Source of the DNA: Dialister sp. UBA7295
GTDB lineage: Bacteria > Bacillota > Negativicutes > Veillonellales > Dialisteraceae
Reading direction: 5' to 3'
DNA: 14,447 nt
Assembly: GCA_002471975.1 (NCBI GenBank)
Contig: DKQZ01000085.1
Coordinates: 17,580 to 32,026, forward strand
Shown: positions 6,647 to 13,233 of the stretch, in pieces
Layout: every line of letters begins with the position of its first letter
Position numbering within the stretch: the first letter of the stretch is position 1
Position numbers and translations under genes: made by a program
The notes under the pieces: generated by a model
Told to the model about the DNA's origin: nothing
The model's database searches: none
The model's input: only the letters and a program-made list of their open reading frames with translations

Positions 6647-6697
6647 TACTTATGGCCTTTGAAACGTATTTCTAAATACGCCCTGTGTCCCCACAAA

Positions 6698-7321
6698 TTA
6701 CTTCGTCCCGAAGATTCTGTCGCCGGCGTCTCCGAGACCTGGGAGGATGTATTTCTTCTCATTCAGCTGACGGTCCAGGGCTGCGGTATAAATCGGTACG
6801 TCCGGATGGGCTTTATTGACGACTTCTACTCCTTCCGGAGCGGCTACAAGGCACATGAATTTGATATTCTGTACGCCATGTTCTTTCATCATATCGATAG
6901 CTGCCACGGCAGATCCGCCGGTAGCCAGCATGGGATCGAGGAGAATGAAATCGCGATTCGTCACGTCCGGCAGTTTGCAGTAATATTCAATCGGTTTGGC
7001 AGTGACCGGGTCACGATAGAGCCCGATAACGCCGACACGGGCGGAAGGAACGAGATCCAGGAAACCGTCTACCATGCCGAATCCGGCACGGAGGATGGGG
7101 ACGATGCCCAGTTTCTTGCCGGCTACCCGTTTGCCGACAGTCTTTTCAAGAGGAGTTTCGATTTCAAAATCTTCCAGTGGCAGGTCCCGGGTCAGTTCAT
7201 ACCCCATGAGCAGGGTGATTTCCTTCAGAAGCGTGCGGAATTCGCCGGAGCTGGTGCCCTTCTGGCGCATAATAGTCAGCTTGTGCTGAATCAGCGGATG
7301 ATCGATGACATGAATCTGCAT
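6698..7321 (-). CDS. upp: Uracil phosphoribosyltransferase
   Basis: 207 residues, the usual length. Converts uracil plus PRPP to UMP plus pyrophosphate in pyrimidine salvage, in the cytosol. Decisive motifs: the PRPP-binding loop LLDPMLATGGSA (residues 127-138), the uracil-binding C-terminal segment GLGDAGDRIFGT (195-206), and GIVPILRAGFGMVDG (72-86). All expected positions appear intact. The start is supported by GAGGGAGG six to seven bases upstream on the minus strand. A well-formed promoter lies 45 bases further: CTAACA, 17 bases, TACAAT preceded by TGC. The gene is monocistronic and convergent with the DUF4153 gene, with elements K and L between them. No uraA permease, glyA or PyrR-type leader structure is visible next to it. 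Confidence 0.97.
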   Translation of the reverse strand: MQIHVIDHPLIQHKLTIMRQKGTSSGEFRTLLKEITLLMGYELTRDLPLEDFEIETPLEKTVGKRVAGKKLGIVPILRAGFGMVDGFLDLVPSARVGVIGLYRDPVTAKPIEYYCKLPDVTNRDFILLDPMLATGGSAVAAIDMMKEHGVQNIKFMCLVAAPEGVEVVNKAHPDVPIYTAALDRQLNEKKYILPGLGDAGDRIFGTK

Positions 7322-7365
7322 AATTGCCTCCCTCGGTTAATGATGATACCTGTTTTGCTGATTTC

Positions 7366-7394
7366 ATTGTAGCACAAATGGGGGTGGGTGTTAG
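7366..7394 (-). promoter_or_regulatory. upp promoter
   Basis: On the minus strand: -35 CTAACA (7394-7389), a 17-base spacer, extended -10 TGCTACAAT ending at 7366. Four of six and five of six matches to consensus, with the TGN extension. Confidence 0.65.
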
Positions 7395-7445
7395 ATTAAA
7401 TTTTATGGTTTAGAGGAAATTTTGGAAATAAGAAACTTTACGAAG

Positions 7446-7530
7446 TCGTGGTCCGTGAGCCGTGGTCCGTGGTCCGTGAAGGTGTGCCGCTGATGCGGCA
7501 CGAGTATATATGGGGATTATCCCAAAGTGC
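7446..7530 (+). repeat. Modular array-hairpin element M
   Basis: Heptads CGTGGTC, CGTGAGC, CGTGGTC, CGTGGTC, CGTGAAG (7447-7481), then stem GTGCCGC/GCGGCAC (7484-7490/7495-7501, loop TGAT) and GAGTATATATGGGGATTATC. This copy sits upstream of divergent upp, on the strand opposite to it, so it is not simply the terminator of an adjacent gene. Confidence 0.75.
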
Positions 7531-7558
7531 CATTTGAGAGTTGAGTCATTAGCTGTTT

Positions 7559-7625
7559 TCGTGATTCGTGAAGGTGTTGCCTCTGATGCGGCAACGAGTT
7601 TATATGGGGAATGTACTCAGGCGGG
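7559..7625 (+). repeat. Modular array-hairpin element N (short array)
   Basis: Only about two heptads (TCGTGAT, TCGTGAAGG), then GTTGCC/GGCAAC (7576-7581/7590-7595) and GAGTTTATATGGGGAATGT..CAGGCGGGG. It follows element M in tandem. The left arm GTTGCC and right arm GGCAAC both differ from M and remain complementary. Confidence 0.7.
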
Positions 7626-7685
7626 GAAAAAATCCCTTTCGGCCAATCGTTTTTCTGCTATAGATTTGTTAAATCGGTATATGCA

Positions 7686-7778
7686 GGCCAAAGGCCCGTG
7701 CGCGGAGCGCACTATATAAGATTGGTTCCGAAGGAACCATATCCATCACGGACCACGGACCACGAGCCACGAATCACG
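7686..7778 (-). repeat. Variant array-hairpin element O (inverted) with three hairpins
   Basis: On the minus strand: heptads CGTGATT, CGTGGCT, CGTGGTC, CGTGGTC, CGTGATG (7778-7744), then GGTTCC/GGAACC (7733-7738 with 7724-7729), followed by GTGCGC/GCGCAC (7698-7703/7707-7712) and GGCC-aaa-GGCC (7686-7696). The usual GAAGGTG junction is lost. It lies upstream of the adhesin-like gene promoter. Confidence 0.6.
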
Positions 7779-7867
7779 ATTGCTGAAAGTCTTCCCGGGA
7801 CAAGTGTCTCTACCCGTCACCCCCAAAAAATTTACCATTTCTTTATAACCTCCTTCTCATAAAAATA

Positions 7868-7896
7868 ATGACAACGAGTCACTTTTGTTGTAAAAT
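7868..7896 (+). promoter_or_regulatory. Promoter of the adhesin-like gene
   Basis: ATGACA (7868-7873; 5 of 6 to TTGACA), 17-base spacer, TAAAAT (7891-7896; 5 of 6 to TATAAT). It leaves a leader of about 55 bases before the start codon. Confidence 0.65.
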
Positions 7897-7958
7897 GAAA
7901 GTACTGAATCATGATAAACTGGGGTCAAAAGGACCTTTGATTTAGAAAAGAGGATATT

Positions 7959-9479
7959 ATGAAACATAGCAAAATCACCGCGCTGCTCTGCGCCCTGGCT
8001 ATCGCCGGCACCGGAGTTTCCTCTGTATTTGCAGAAGAAGCAAAAACTCCAACAGAAGCGGAATTGGCAGCTACTGTCATGGGAACGGAAGCTCCAAAGA
8101 CAGAAACGGCTCCGGAAGTGAATTATACGGACGCCCTGCTGAAGGGCCTTTCCCTGACCCTCCCGGATGTACAGAAATCCGTGGACGAAGGGACTTTCAA
8201 AAATCTTTCCCCGGAAGCGCCGAAACCGATTCCCGAACCGGAACCCATTCCCGAACCCATTCCCGAACCTGAACCTGAGCCTGAACCTGCCCCAAAGCCG
8301 AAGTACATGGCTGACCAGGGCGAAACGGCCAATGAACTCAATACCGACGGCACCTATGACGGCATGACTTATATTTCCGAAAAAGACAATGAAAATGCCC
8401 TCCGTGTCACCATGGCCTATATCGATGCCAATGGAGATACCATCACAAAGACCGGCAATGTGGATGACGTGGAAAATTCCGATCTCTATGGCAAGAATGC
8501 GGCCCTCCTCGTTTCCCATGGCGGACACGGCGCATTTACGAATGCCAAAATTTCCACCACCGGCATTGGCTCTGTGGGGGCCTATGGATACAGCAAGGGG
8601 ACTTACATCAACCTGACCGATTCCACCATCGATACCACAGGAAATAACTCCCCGGCCGTTGAACTGACGGAAAGAGCCATGATGAAGCTGTCCAATACCA
8701 ACGTAACCACGTCCGGCTATGCATCTCCGGCCATTAAGGTAGGAAATAAAGGCGGTATCTTCCTTGCGGAAAACAGCCATTTCACCACGGCAGGACAGAA
8801 TTCCCACGGCGTATACACCACCGGCGACGTAACGATCACCAATGGAACCATCAATGCCCGGCAGACAAAAGCAGCTGTCATTAAGAACAACAATACCCTT
8901 TCCCTGGAAGGCTCTACCCTCGAAGGAAATGAAACGGGTTCCGTATTCTACAATATCGTCCTCTGCGCTGATGAAAATGCCATCGGCACCATGGGCACCC
9001 AGCAGTTCAATGCCACCGATTCTACCCTGATTTCCCATAAGGGCGGCATGTTCTACGTCACCGGCACCCATGGCAGAATCACCCTGACCAATACCACCAT
9101 CCAGCAGGATCCGAACCTCCCGATCTTCACAGTCATCGGGAATGACGGGACCTACGGTTGGTCCGAAGCAGGCAGCAATGGCGGCCATCTGCAGCTGATT
9201 CTCCAGAAACAGAATCTGGAAGGAAATATCCTGGTAGACTCTATTTCCGATGTGAACATGAACCTCACCGAAGGCTCCACCTGGACCGGCGCCATCCATA
9301 TCGTTCCCAATGCGGACGGCGGAGCAGCCTATTCCACCAATGCGGATCTCTTCATCTCCGAAGGCTCCACCTGGAACCTCACCGAAGACAGTGAAGCGAC
9401 TTCCATCAACAATCTGGGCACCATCAATTACAATGGACACAAGATCACCCTTGCCGACGGAACCGTCATGCAGGGCTGA
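7959..9479 (+). CDS. Exported proline-rich, beta-helix adhesin-like protein
   Basis: 506 residues. A clear Sec signal peptide (charged KHSK, hydrophobic ITALLCALAIAGTG, cleavage probably after VFA at residue 25) is followed by an acidic segment, then a Pro/Glu-rich spacer (residues 86-115, PEP repeats) like those that span the periplasm or cell wall. Residues 130-505 are rich in Asn, Thr, Gly and Ser with repeating strand patterns (for example TDSTIDTTGNNSPAVELTE, LTEGSTWTG, ISEGSTWNLTED) typical of right-handed parallel beta-helix passengers of autotransporters. There is no C-terminal beta-barrel, SLH domain or LPXTG motif, so the attachment mode is unclear; the protein ends GTVMQG. The Cys in the signal peptide lacks a lipobox context. 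The start follows AAGAGG at 7948-7953, with a good promoter upstream and a strong terminator after the stop. Surface adhesin is inferred; specificity is unknown. Confidence 0.75.
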   Translation: MKHSKITALLCALAIAGTGVSSVFAEEAKTPTEAELAATVMGTEAPKTETAPEVNYTDALLKGLSLTLPDVQKSVDEGTFKNLSPEAPKPIPEPEPIPEPIPEPEPEPEPAPKPKYMADQGETANELNTDGTYDGMTYISEKDNENALRVTMAYIDANGDTITKTGNVDDVENSDLYGKNAALLVSHGGHGAFTNAKISTTGIGSVGAYGYSKGTYINLTDSTIDTTGNNSPAVELTERAMMKLSNTNVTTSGYASPAIKVGNKGGIFLAENSHFTTAGQNSHGVYTTGDVTITNGTINARQTKAAVIKNNNTLSLEGSTLEGNETGSVFYNIVLCADENAIGTMGTQQFNATDSTLISHKGGMFYVTGTHGRITLTNTTIQQDPNLPIFTVIGNDGTYGWSEAGSNGGHLQLILQKQNLEGNILVDSISDVNMNLTEGSTWTGAIHIVPNADGGAAYSTNADLFISEGSTWNLTEDSEATSINNLGTINYNGHKITLADGTVMQG

Positions 9480-9497
9480 TTCCTTACGAAATAAAAG

Positions 9498-9527
9498 CAG
9501 GTCTCTCATCTCGAGAGGCCTGTTTTT
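9498..9527 (+). terminator. Rho-independent terminator of the adhesin-like gene
   Basis: CAGGTCTCTC (9498-9507) pairs with GAGAGGCCTG (9513-9522) with one G-T pair, followed by TTTTTG TTTT. It begins 18 bases after the stop. It is not of the modular array-hairpin type. Confidence 0.9.
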
Positions 9528-9530
9528 GTT

Positions 9531-9600
9531 TTAGCAGTTAGCAATTAGTAGTTAGCCGTTAGCCTTTAGCAGTTAGCCGTTAGCCTTTAGCAGTTAGCAG
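9531..9600 (+). repeat. Heptad tandem array (TTAGCAG/TTAGCCG type)
   Basis: Ten or so degenerate 7-mers such as TTAGCAG, TTAGCCG, TTAGCCT in register. It begins immediately after the adhesin terminator and has no GAAGGTG hairpin. Confidence 0.85.
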
Positions 9601-9654
9601 GATTCCATCCAAGCCGGAAAAGGGGGAATGGGGCATGGCTGATGGCTGAATCTC

Positions 9655-10056
9655 GAAAGGAAACGGATTTGTGGAAGAACTGTACATTGAGGTTAATGGG
9701 TAATGGGTCCGCAGACTTTGGGCCGAAAGGAAACAGACTTACGGAAAACCGTACATTGGGGTTAATAGTTAATGGGTCCGTAAACTTTGGACCGAAAGGA
9801 AACGGACTTACGGAAAACCGTACATTGGGGTTAATAGTTAATGGGTCCGCAGACTTTGGGCCGAAAGGAAACGGTCTTACGGAAAACTGTACATTGGGGT
9901 TAATAGTTAATGGGTCCGCAGACTTTGGACCGAAAGGAAACGGTATTGCGGGAAGCTGTCCATTGAGGTTAATGGTTAATGGGTCCGCAGACTTGGGGTC
10001 GAAAGGAAACGGTATTGCGGAAACTGTACATTGGGGTTAATGGGGTTGACAGACAG
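9655..10056. repeat. 69-bp tandem repeat, about 5.8 copies
   Basis: Units begin GAAAGGAAAC at 9655, 9725, 9794, 9863, 9932 and 10001. Spacing is 70, 69, 69, 69, 69; the last unit is partial. Each unit carries two small inverted repeats: ACGG-aaaa-CCGT and GGTCC-gcagacttt-GGACC (or wobble-paired GGGCC), plus a TTAATAGTTAATGGG stretch. The array is open in one frame (9642-10040), but the first unit has one extra base and the last lacks one, so the frame is not conserved at the edges and I regard it as non-coding. Copies 2-4 are the most alike, suggesting expansion from the middle. Confidence 0.9.
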
Positions 10057-10091
10057 ACGGTACCTGGGAAAAATGAGAAAATCGGAAAGCA

Positions 10092-10157
10092 GTCAGGCCC
10101 CCCGAAGTTCGGGGGGCTGTCGCCAAAGGCGACTGGGGGGCTGTACTATCGTACAAG
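10092..10157. repeat. Cluster of perfect hairpins
   Basis: GCCCCCC-gaagttc-GGGGGGC (10097-10117), then GTCGCC-aaa-GGCGAC (10119-10133), then TGTAC-tatc-GTACA (10142-10155), which extends outward as GACT/AGTC. There is no T-run and no gene. Related small palindromes occur near 1373 and 14070. Confidence 0.6.
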
Positions 10158-10183
10158 TCGAAATTTGGGAGCCGAAGGCAAAA

Positions 10184-10260
10184 TATAAAACTTGCGGCCA
10201 AAGGCCGCCACCTTCCCGATAACCCCGAAAATCCCCGACATCATTCCCGACATCCCAGAA
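10184..10260 (-). repeat. Modular array-hairpin element Q (inverted)
   Basis: On the minus strand: a TCGGGA-type array (10260-10213), GGAAGGTG, stem GCGGCC-ttt-GGCCGC (10203-10208 with 10194-10199), then AAGTTTTATATTTTG. Junction and stem are identical to element V near 14020-14043. Confidence 0.75.
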
Positions 10261-10279
10261 ACAAAAGTTATTTCACCAT

Positions 10280-10404
10280 AAAGTTCCCATTTAAAAGGCG
10301 CCTTCATGACTTCAAGGCGCCACCTTCACGAATCACGGACCACGAGTCACGAATCACGAAAACCTCTATGTGAGACTAACTGCTAACGGCTAACAACTAA
10401 CGAC
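10280..10404 (-). repeat. Modular array-hairpin element R (inverted) plus CTAACGG heptads
   Basis: On the minus strand: CGTGATT/CGTGACT/CGTGGTC heptads (10362-10326), GTGAAGGTG, an 8-bp stem (10314-10321 with 10297-10304), CTTTTAAATGGGAACT tail. A short CTAACGG-type array at about 10376-10404 lies between it and the tyrS promoter. Confidence 0.75.
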
Positions 10405-10447
10405 CAATCACAAAACTATGTTCCCTATATCCAATCCCCACCAATTG

Positions 10448-10456
10448 TGATATAGT
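10448..10456 (+). promoter_or_regulatory. Extended -10 promoter for tyrS
   Basis: TGATATAGT: TGN extension plus TATAGT at 10451-10456. The -35 is weak (TATCCA near 10428). Transcription from here would begin downstream of the upstream in-frame ATG at 10455, supporting the later start codon. No T-box structure was seen in the short leader. Confidence 0.55.
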
Positions 10457-10520
10457 GAAACATATGCACAGGGCGAGTCCCTTATTATATAGAAAAGAAA
10501 AGCAAGAAAGGCGGAGTTCG

Positions 10521-11771
10521 ATGAATATTATTGATGAACTGAAATGGCGTGGCGCTGTCAATCAGCAGACGGACGAGGAAGGATTGTACAAACTGGTAGG
10601 GGAGAAGTCCATTTCCCTCTATTGCGGTATCGATCCGACCGGGGACAGCATGCACATCGGTCATCTGATTCCATTTATGATCCTGAAACGGTTCCAGCTG
10701 GCCGGCCATCATCCGGTCATCGTCATTGGCGGGGGCACGGGCTCCATCGGCGATCCTTCCGGACGCAAAACGGAAAGGGTCCTCCAGACCATGGATGTCA
10801 TCAAGCACAATGCGGAATGCCTGACAAACCAGATGAAGAAACTTTTCGGCGAAGACGGTTTCACCATGGTGAACAACTATGACTGGCTGTCCCAGATTTC
10901 CCTCCTCGATTTCCTTCGCGATTATGGCAAACTTTTCAATATCAATACCATGCTGGCCAAGGAAGTGGTGGCTTCCCGTCTGGATACCGGTATTTCCTTC
11001 ACCGAATTTACCTATCAGATCCTTCAGTCCATCGATTTCAAGATGCTCTATGATCATTACAATGTGCAGCTCCAGATCGGCGGGGCAGATCAGTGGGGAA
11101 ATATTACGAACGGCGTAGACCTTCTCCGCAAGACGGAAGATGTCCATGATGCCTTCGGTCTCACCATTCCGCTCATGCTGAAAGCGGACGGCACGAAATT
11201 CGGCAAGACCGCCGGCGGCGCCGTATGGCTCGATCCGAAGAAGACTTCCCCCTACGAATTCTATCAGTTCTGGTTCAATCAGGATGACCGGGATGTAGTG
11301 AAATACCTGAAATACTTCACCTTCCTGTCCCACGAAGAAATCAATGATCTCGAGAAAGAAGTGGCAGAACATCCGGAACACAGAAATGCCCAGAGAAAAC
11401 TGGCCGAAGAAGTCACCCGTTTCGTCCATGGCGAGAGAGGACTTGCCCAGGCACAGAAAGTCACCGAAGCCCTCTTCTCCGGCAATATCCAGGAACTTTC
11501 GGGTGAAGAAATCGAAGGCGCTTTCAGAAATACAAAGGGCGGCGAAGTCCATGAAGCGCCCATCAATATCGTGGAAGCCCTCGTACAGTCCGGCGTGGAA
11601 AAATCCAAACGCCAGGCCAGAGAAGACGTTAAAAACGGAGCCATCCGCGTCAATGGAGTCCAGGTGAAAGACATCGAAGCCAATGTATCCGCTCATCCAA
11701 ACACCGATGGAAAATTCATCATTATCCGCAAGGGCAAGAAGAACTATTTCTCTATCGCGGTAAAAGCCTGA
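10521..11771 (+). CDS. tyrS: Tyrosyl-tRNA synthetase
   Basis: 416 residues from the ATG at 10521, the normal length for bacterial TyrS. Class Ic synthetase that activates tyrosine with ATP and charges tRNA-Tyr. In order: YCGIDPTGDSMHIGHLIP (34-51) with the HIGH motif at 45-48; GGGTGSIGDPSGR (70-82); QIGGADQWGNI (185-195), the tyrosine-binding helix; the KMSKS-equivalent loop KFGKT (226-230); and a C-terminal S4-like RNA-binding domain (about 350-415, SKRQAREDVKNGAIRVNG). The frame opens earlier at 10455, but that ATG overlaps the predicted -10, and MNIIDEL is a typical TyrS start preceded by a purine-rich AAGGCGGA. Despite the common T-box control of aminoacyl-tRNA synthetases in Firmicutes, no AGGGTGGNACCGCG-like element is visible. 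It is monocistronic, with its own terminator at 11846-11878. Confidence 0.97.
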   Translation: MNIIDELKWRGAVNQQTDEEGLYKLVGEKSISLYCGIDPTGDSMHIGHLIPFMILKRFQLAGHHPVIVIGGGTGSIGDPSGRKTERVLQTMDVIKHNAECLTNQMKKLFGEDGFTMVNNYDWLSQISLLDFLRDYGKLFNINTMLAKEVVASRLDTGISFTEFTYQILQSIDFKMLYDHYNVQLQIGGADQWGNITNGVDLLRKTEDVHDAFGLTIPLMLKADGTKFGKTAGGAVWLDPKKTSPYEFYQFWFNQDDRDVVKYLKYFTFLSHEEINDLEKEVAEHPEHRNAQRKLAEEVTRFVHGERGLAQAQKVTEALFSGNIQELSGEEIEGAFRNTKGGEVHEAPINIVEALVQSGVEKSKRQAREDVKNGAIRVNGVQVKDIEANVSAHPNTDGKFIIIRKGKKNYFSIAVKA

Positions 11772-11773
11772 GT

Positions 11774-11808
11774 GATTAGCGGTTAGCAGTTAGCCGTTAG
11801 CAGTTAGT
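11774..11808 (+). repeat. Heptad tandem array (GTTAGCAG/GTTAGCC type)
   Basis: About five 7-mers (ATTAGCG, GTTAGCA, GTTAGCC, GTTAGCA, GTTAGTA) starting three bases after the tyrS stop. The position is the same as the GTTAGC array at 9531 relative to its gene. Confidence 0.75.
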
Positions 11809-11845
11809 AAAAATATAGTTCCTTTGGGACACAATTTCAAATAAA

Positions 11846-11878
11846 AGCCTGCGGCAGGCAATCCCCCGCAGGCTTTTT
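11846..11878 (+). terminator. Rho-independent terminator of tyrS
   Basis: AGCCTGCGG (11846-11854) pairs perfectly with CCGCAGGCT (11866-11874), flanked by AAAA on the left and TTTTT through 11878. Not of the modular family. Confidence 0.9.
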
Positions 11879-11907
11879 GTGTATAAATGATGGGATATCA
11901 GTCTTTT

Positions 11908-12010
11908 ACCCCGCCTGCGAAGAGTCCCCATAAAAACTCATGCCGCAAAAGCGGCGCACCTTCCCGACAGCCCCGATACCCCCGAAACGAATCCCGGCAT
12001 CCCCGATTCA
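11908..12010 (-). repeat. Modular array-hairpin element T (inverted)
   Basis: On the minus strand: a TCGGGG/TCGGGA-type array (12010-11961), GGAAGGTG, stem GCCGC-tttt-GCGGC (11951-11955 with 11942-11946), then GAGTTTTTATGGGGACT and CGCAGGCGGGG. One of the best-conserved tails. Confidence 0.75.
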
Positions 12011-12082
12011 AAAGCTTTTTCATTAGAAAGTCCGCCTTTCATCCCGATTTCCGGGTTCTTCATTTCTAGTATTTCCAAAACA

Positions 12083-12091
12083 TGCTATACT
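12083..12091 (+). promoter_or_regulatory. Extended -10 promoter for the gloA-tcdA operon
   Basis: TGC followed by TATACT (12086-12091; 5 of 6 to TATAAT). The -35 is weak. The preceding TATTTCCAAA word is also found before the gene at 1648. Confidence 0.55.
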
Positions 12092-12129
12092 AAAAAGAAT
12101 AACTTAAATCATAGAAAAGGAGAAGAACC

Positions 12130-12501
12130 ATGAAATTTGCTTTCAATCACAACAATTTCAACGTGCTCGATTTACAGAAGAGCATCGCTTTCTATGAAGA
12201 AGCTCTGGGACTCAAAGTAGTGGGTGAGTACAAAGCTCCGGACGGCTCCTTTATCCTTGCTTACCTGGGAGACGGGGAGACGAAACACCGGCTGGAACTG
12301 ACCTGGCTCCGGGACAGGAAGGAACCCTACAATCTGGGAGACAATGAATTCCATCTGGCCTTCGACGTGGATGATATGGAAAAAGCCCATGAGAAGCATA
12401 AGGAAATGGGCTGCATCTGCTATGAAAATCCGGCCATGGGCATTTATTTCATCCTTGACCCGGACGGCTACTGGATTGAAATCATCCCGGGAGGCAAATG
12501 A
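12130..12501 (+). CDS. gloA: Glyoxalase I-like VOC protein (lactoylglutathione lyase type)
   Basis: 123 residues with two beta-alpha-beta-beta-beta modules of the vicinal oxygen chelate fold. Known GloA reaction: conversion of the methylglyoxal-thiol hemithioacetal to a lactoyl thioester. The four metal ligands expected for short Ni/Co-type GloA are all in place: H7 (NHNN), E56 (RLELTW), H75 (FHLAFDV) and E117 (WIEIIP), close to the E. coli positions 5, 56, 74 and 122. The FYEEALGLKVVGEY and GIYFILDPDGYWIEIIPGG segments are typical. Whether this organism makes glutathione or uses another thiol is unknown, so the substrate may differ. AAAGGAG at 12115-12121 fixes the start. It is the first gene of an apparent operon; its TGA overlaps the next start. 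Confidence 0.88.
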   Translation: MKFAFNHNNFNVLDLQKSIAFYEEALGLKVVGEYKAPDGSFILAYLGDGETKHRLELTWLRDRKEPYNLGDNEFHLAFDVDDMEKAHEKHKEMGCICYENPAMGIYFILDPDGYWIEIIPGGK

Positions 12502-13202
12502 TGGATCCTGTCTTTGCAAGAACCGCAAGAATCATCGGTGAAGAGGGAGTCGATTTCCTCTCCACCAAAACGGTAGCGGTTTTCGGAATCGGCGGAGTCG
12601 GTTCCTATGCGGCAGAAGCCCTGGTCCGCGCAGGAATCGGTCATCTCATTTTCATCGATAAAGATGAAGTGGAAGATTCGAACCTGAACCGACAGCTCGT
12701 GGCCGACCGGACCACCATTGGAAGAAATAAAGCAGAAGTCATGGTGGAAAGGGCTCTTCGGGTGAATCCCGCCTGCGATGCGAAAGCCTGTCCCATATAT
12801 TACAAGGCAGGGGATGAAGATTTCATCAGAAACCTGCATGCGGACTATATCATCGATGCCATCGATGACGTACCGGCCAAAGTTTCCATTGCAGAAATCT
12901 GTTACAAGCTGAAAATTCCGCTCATCTCCTCCATGGGCACCGGCAACCGTCTCCGTCCGGAAATGCTCCAGATCGCAGACATCAATAAGACTTCCGTCTG
13001 CCATCTGGCAAGGAAAATGAGAAAAGAACTGAAAGACCGGAGAGTTCGCCATTTGACCGTGGTGTACTCTAAAGAACTTCCCCATAAACCCATGGGCGAA
13101 GGTCATGCGCCCGGCTCCAGTTCCTTTGTCCCGCCCGTTTCCGGCATGATGATGGCTGGCTACGTCGTACGAAGCCTCCTCAAAGAGAAAAATATCACCT
13201 GA
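12501..13202 (+). CDS. tcdA: tRNA threonylcarbamoyladenosine dehydratase (ThiF/E1-like)
   Basis: 233 residues from the second of two adjacent ATGs. TcdA uses ATP to cyclise t6A37 of ANN-decoding tRNAs to ct6A. Family features: Rossmann motif VAVFGIGGVGSYAAEALVRAG (25-45), FIDKDEVEDSNLNRQ (51-65) with the nucleotide-contacting Asp and Arg, DAIDDVPAKV (119-128), SSMGTGNRLRP (143-153), LARKMRKEL (169-177), VVYSKE (187-192) and GSSSFVPPVSG (205-215). These separate TcdA from MoeB/ThiF, and the zinc-binding CxxC pairs of MoeB are absent. GGGAGG at 12489-12494 is three bases from ATG 12498 and six from ATG 12501; spacing favours 12501, giving a one-base overlap with the gloA stop. If 12498 is used, the protein gains one Met and the overlap is ATGA. 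Translational coupling with gloA is likely. Confidence 0.92.
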   Translation: MDPVFARTARIIGEEGVDFLSTKTVAVFGIGGVGSYAAEALVRAGIGHLIFIDKDEVEDSNLNRQLVADRTTIGRNKAEVMVERALRVNPACDAKACPIYYKAGDEDFIRNLHADYIIDAIDDVPAKVSIAEICYKLKIPLISSMGTGNRLRPEMLQIADINKTSVCHLARKMRKELKDRRVRHLTVVYSKELPHKPMGEGHAPGSSSFVPPVSGMMMAGYVVRSLLKEKNIT

Positions 13203-13233
13203 TATCTTTGTTTCCGAAAGAAAGGAAATAAAA

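Noticed and set aside
7857..9509. 550-residue minus-strand open frame
   Set aside because: A shadow of the adhesin-like gene on the plus strand, which has signal peptide, promoter, RBS and terminator.
9642..10040. 132-residue repeat protein with a 23-residue unit
   Set aside because: The frame exists only because the DNA unit is 69 bp; the first and last units carry one-base indels that break the frame, and no RBS or family supports it.
9655..10056. CRISPR array
   Set aside because: Units are contiguous with no unique spacers and there are no cas genes; the heptad arrays likewise have no spacers.
10457..10520. T-box leader for tyrS
   Set aside because: The leader is too short and lacks the AGGGTGGNACCGCG-like box; only a small GGG/CCC hairpin is present.
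10455..10520. Upstream start codon giving a 438-residue TyrS
   Set aside because: That ATG overlaps the predicted -10 box and would add residues not typical of TyrS; the 10521 start has a purine-rich RBS.
10485..11696. 403-residue minus-strand open frame opposite tyrS, and a similar one at 2697-3515
   Set aside because: Antisense shadows of well-supported plus-strand genes; the translations look like reverse-frame sequence.
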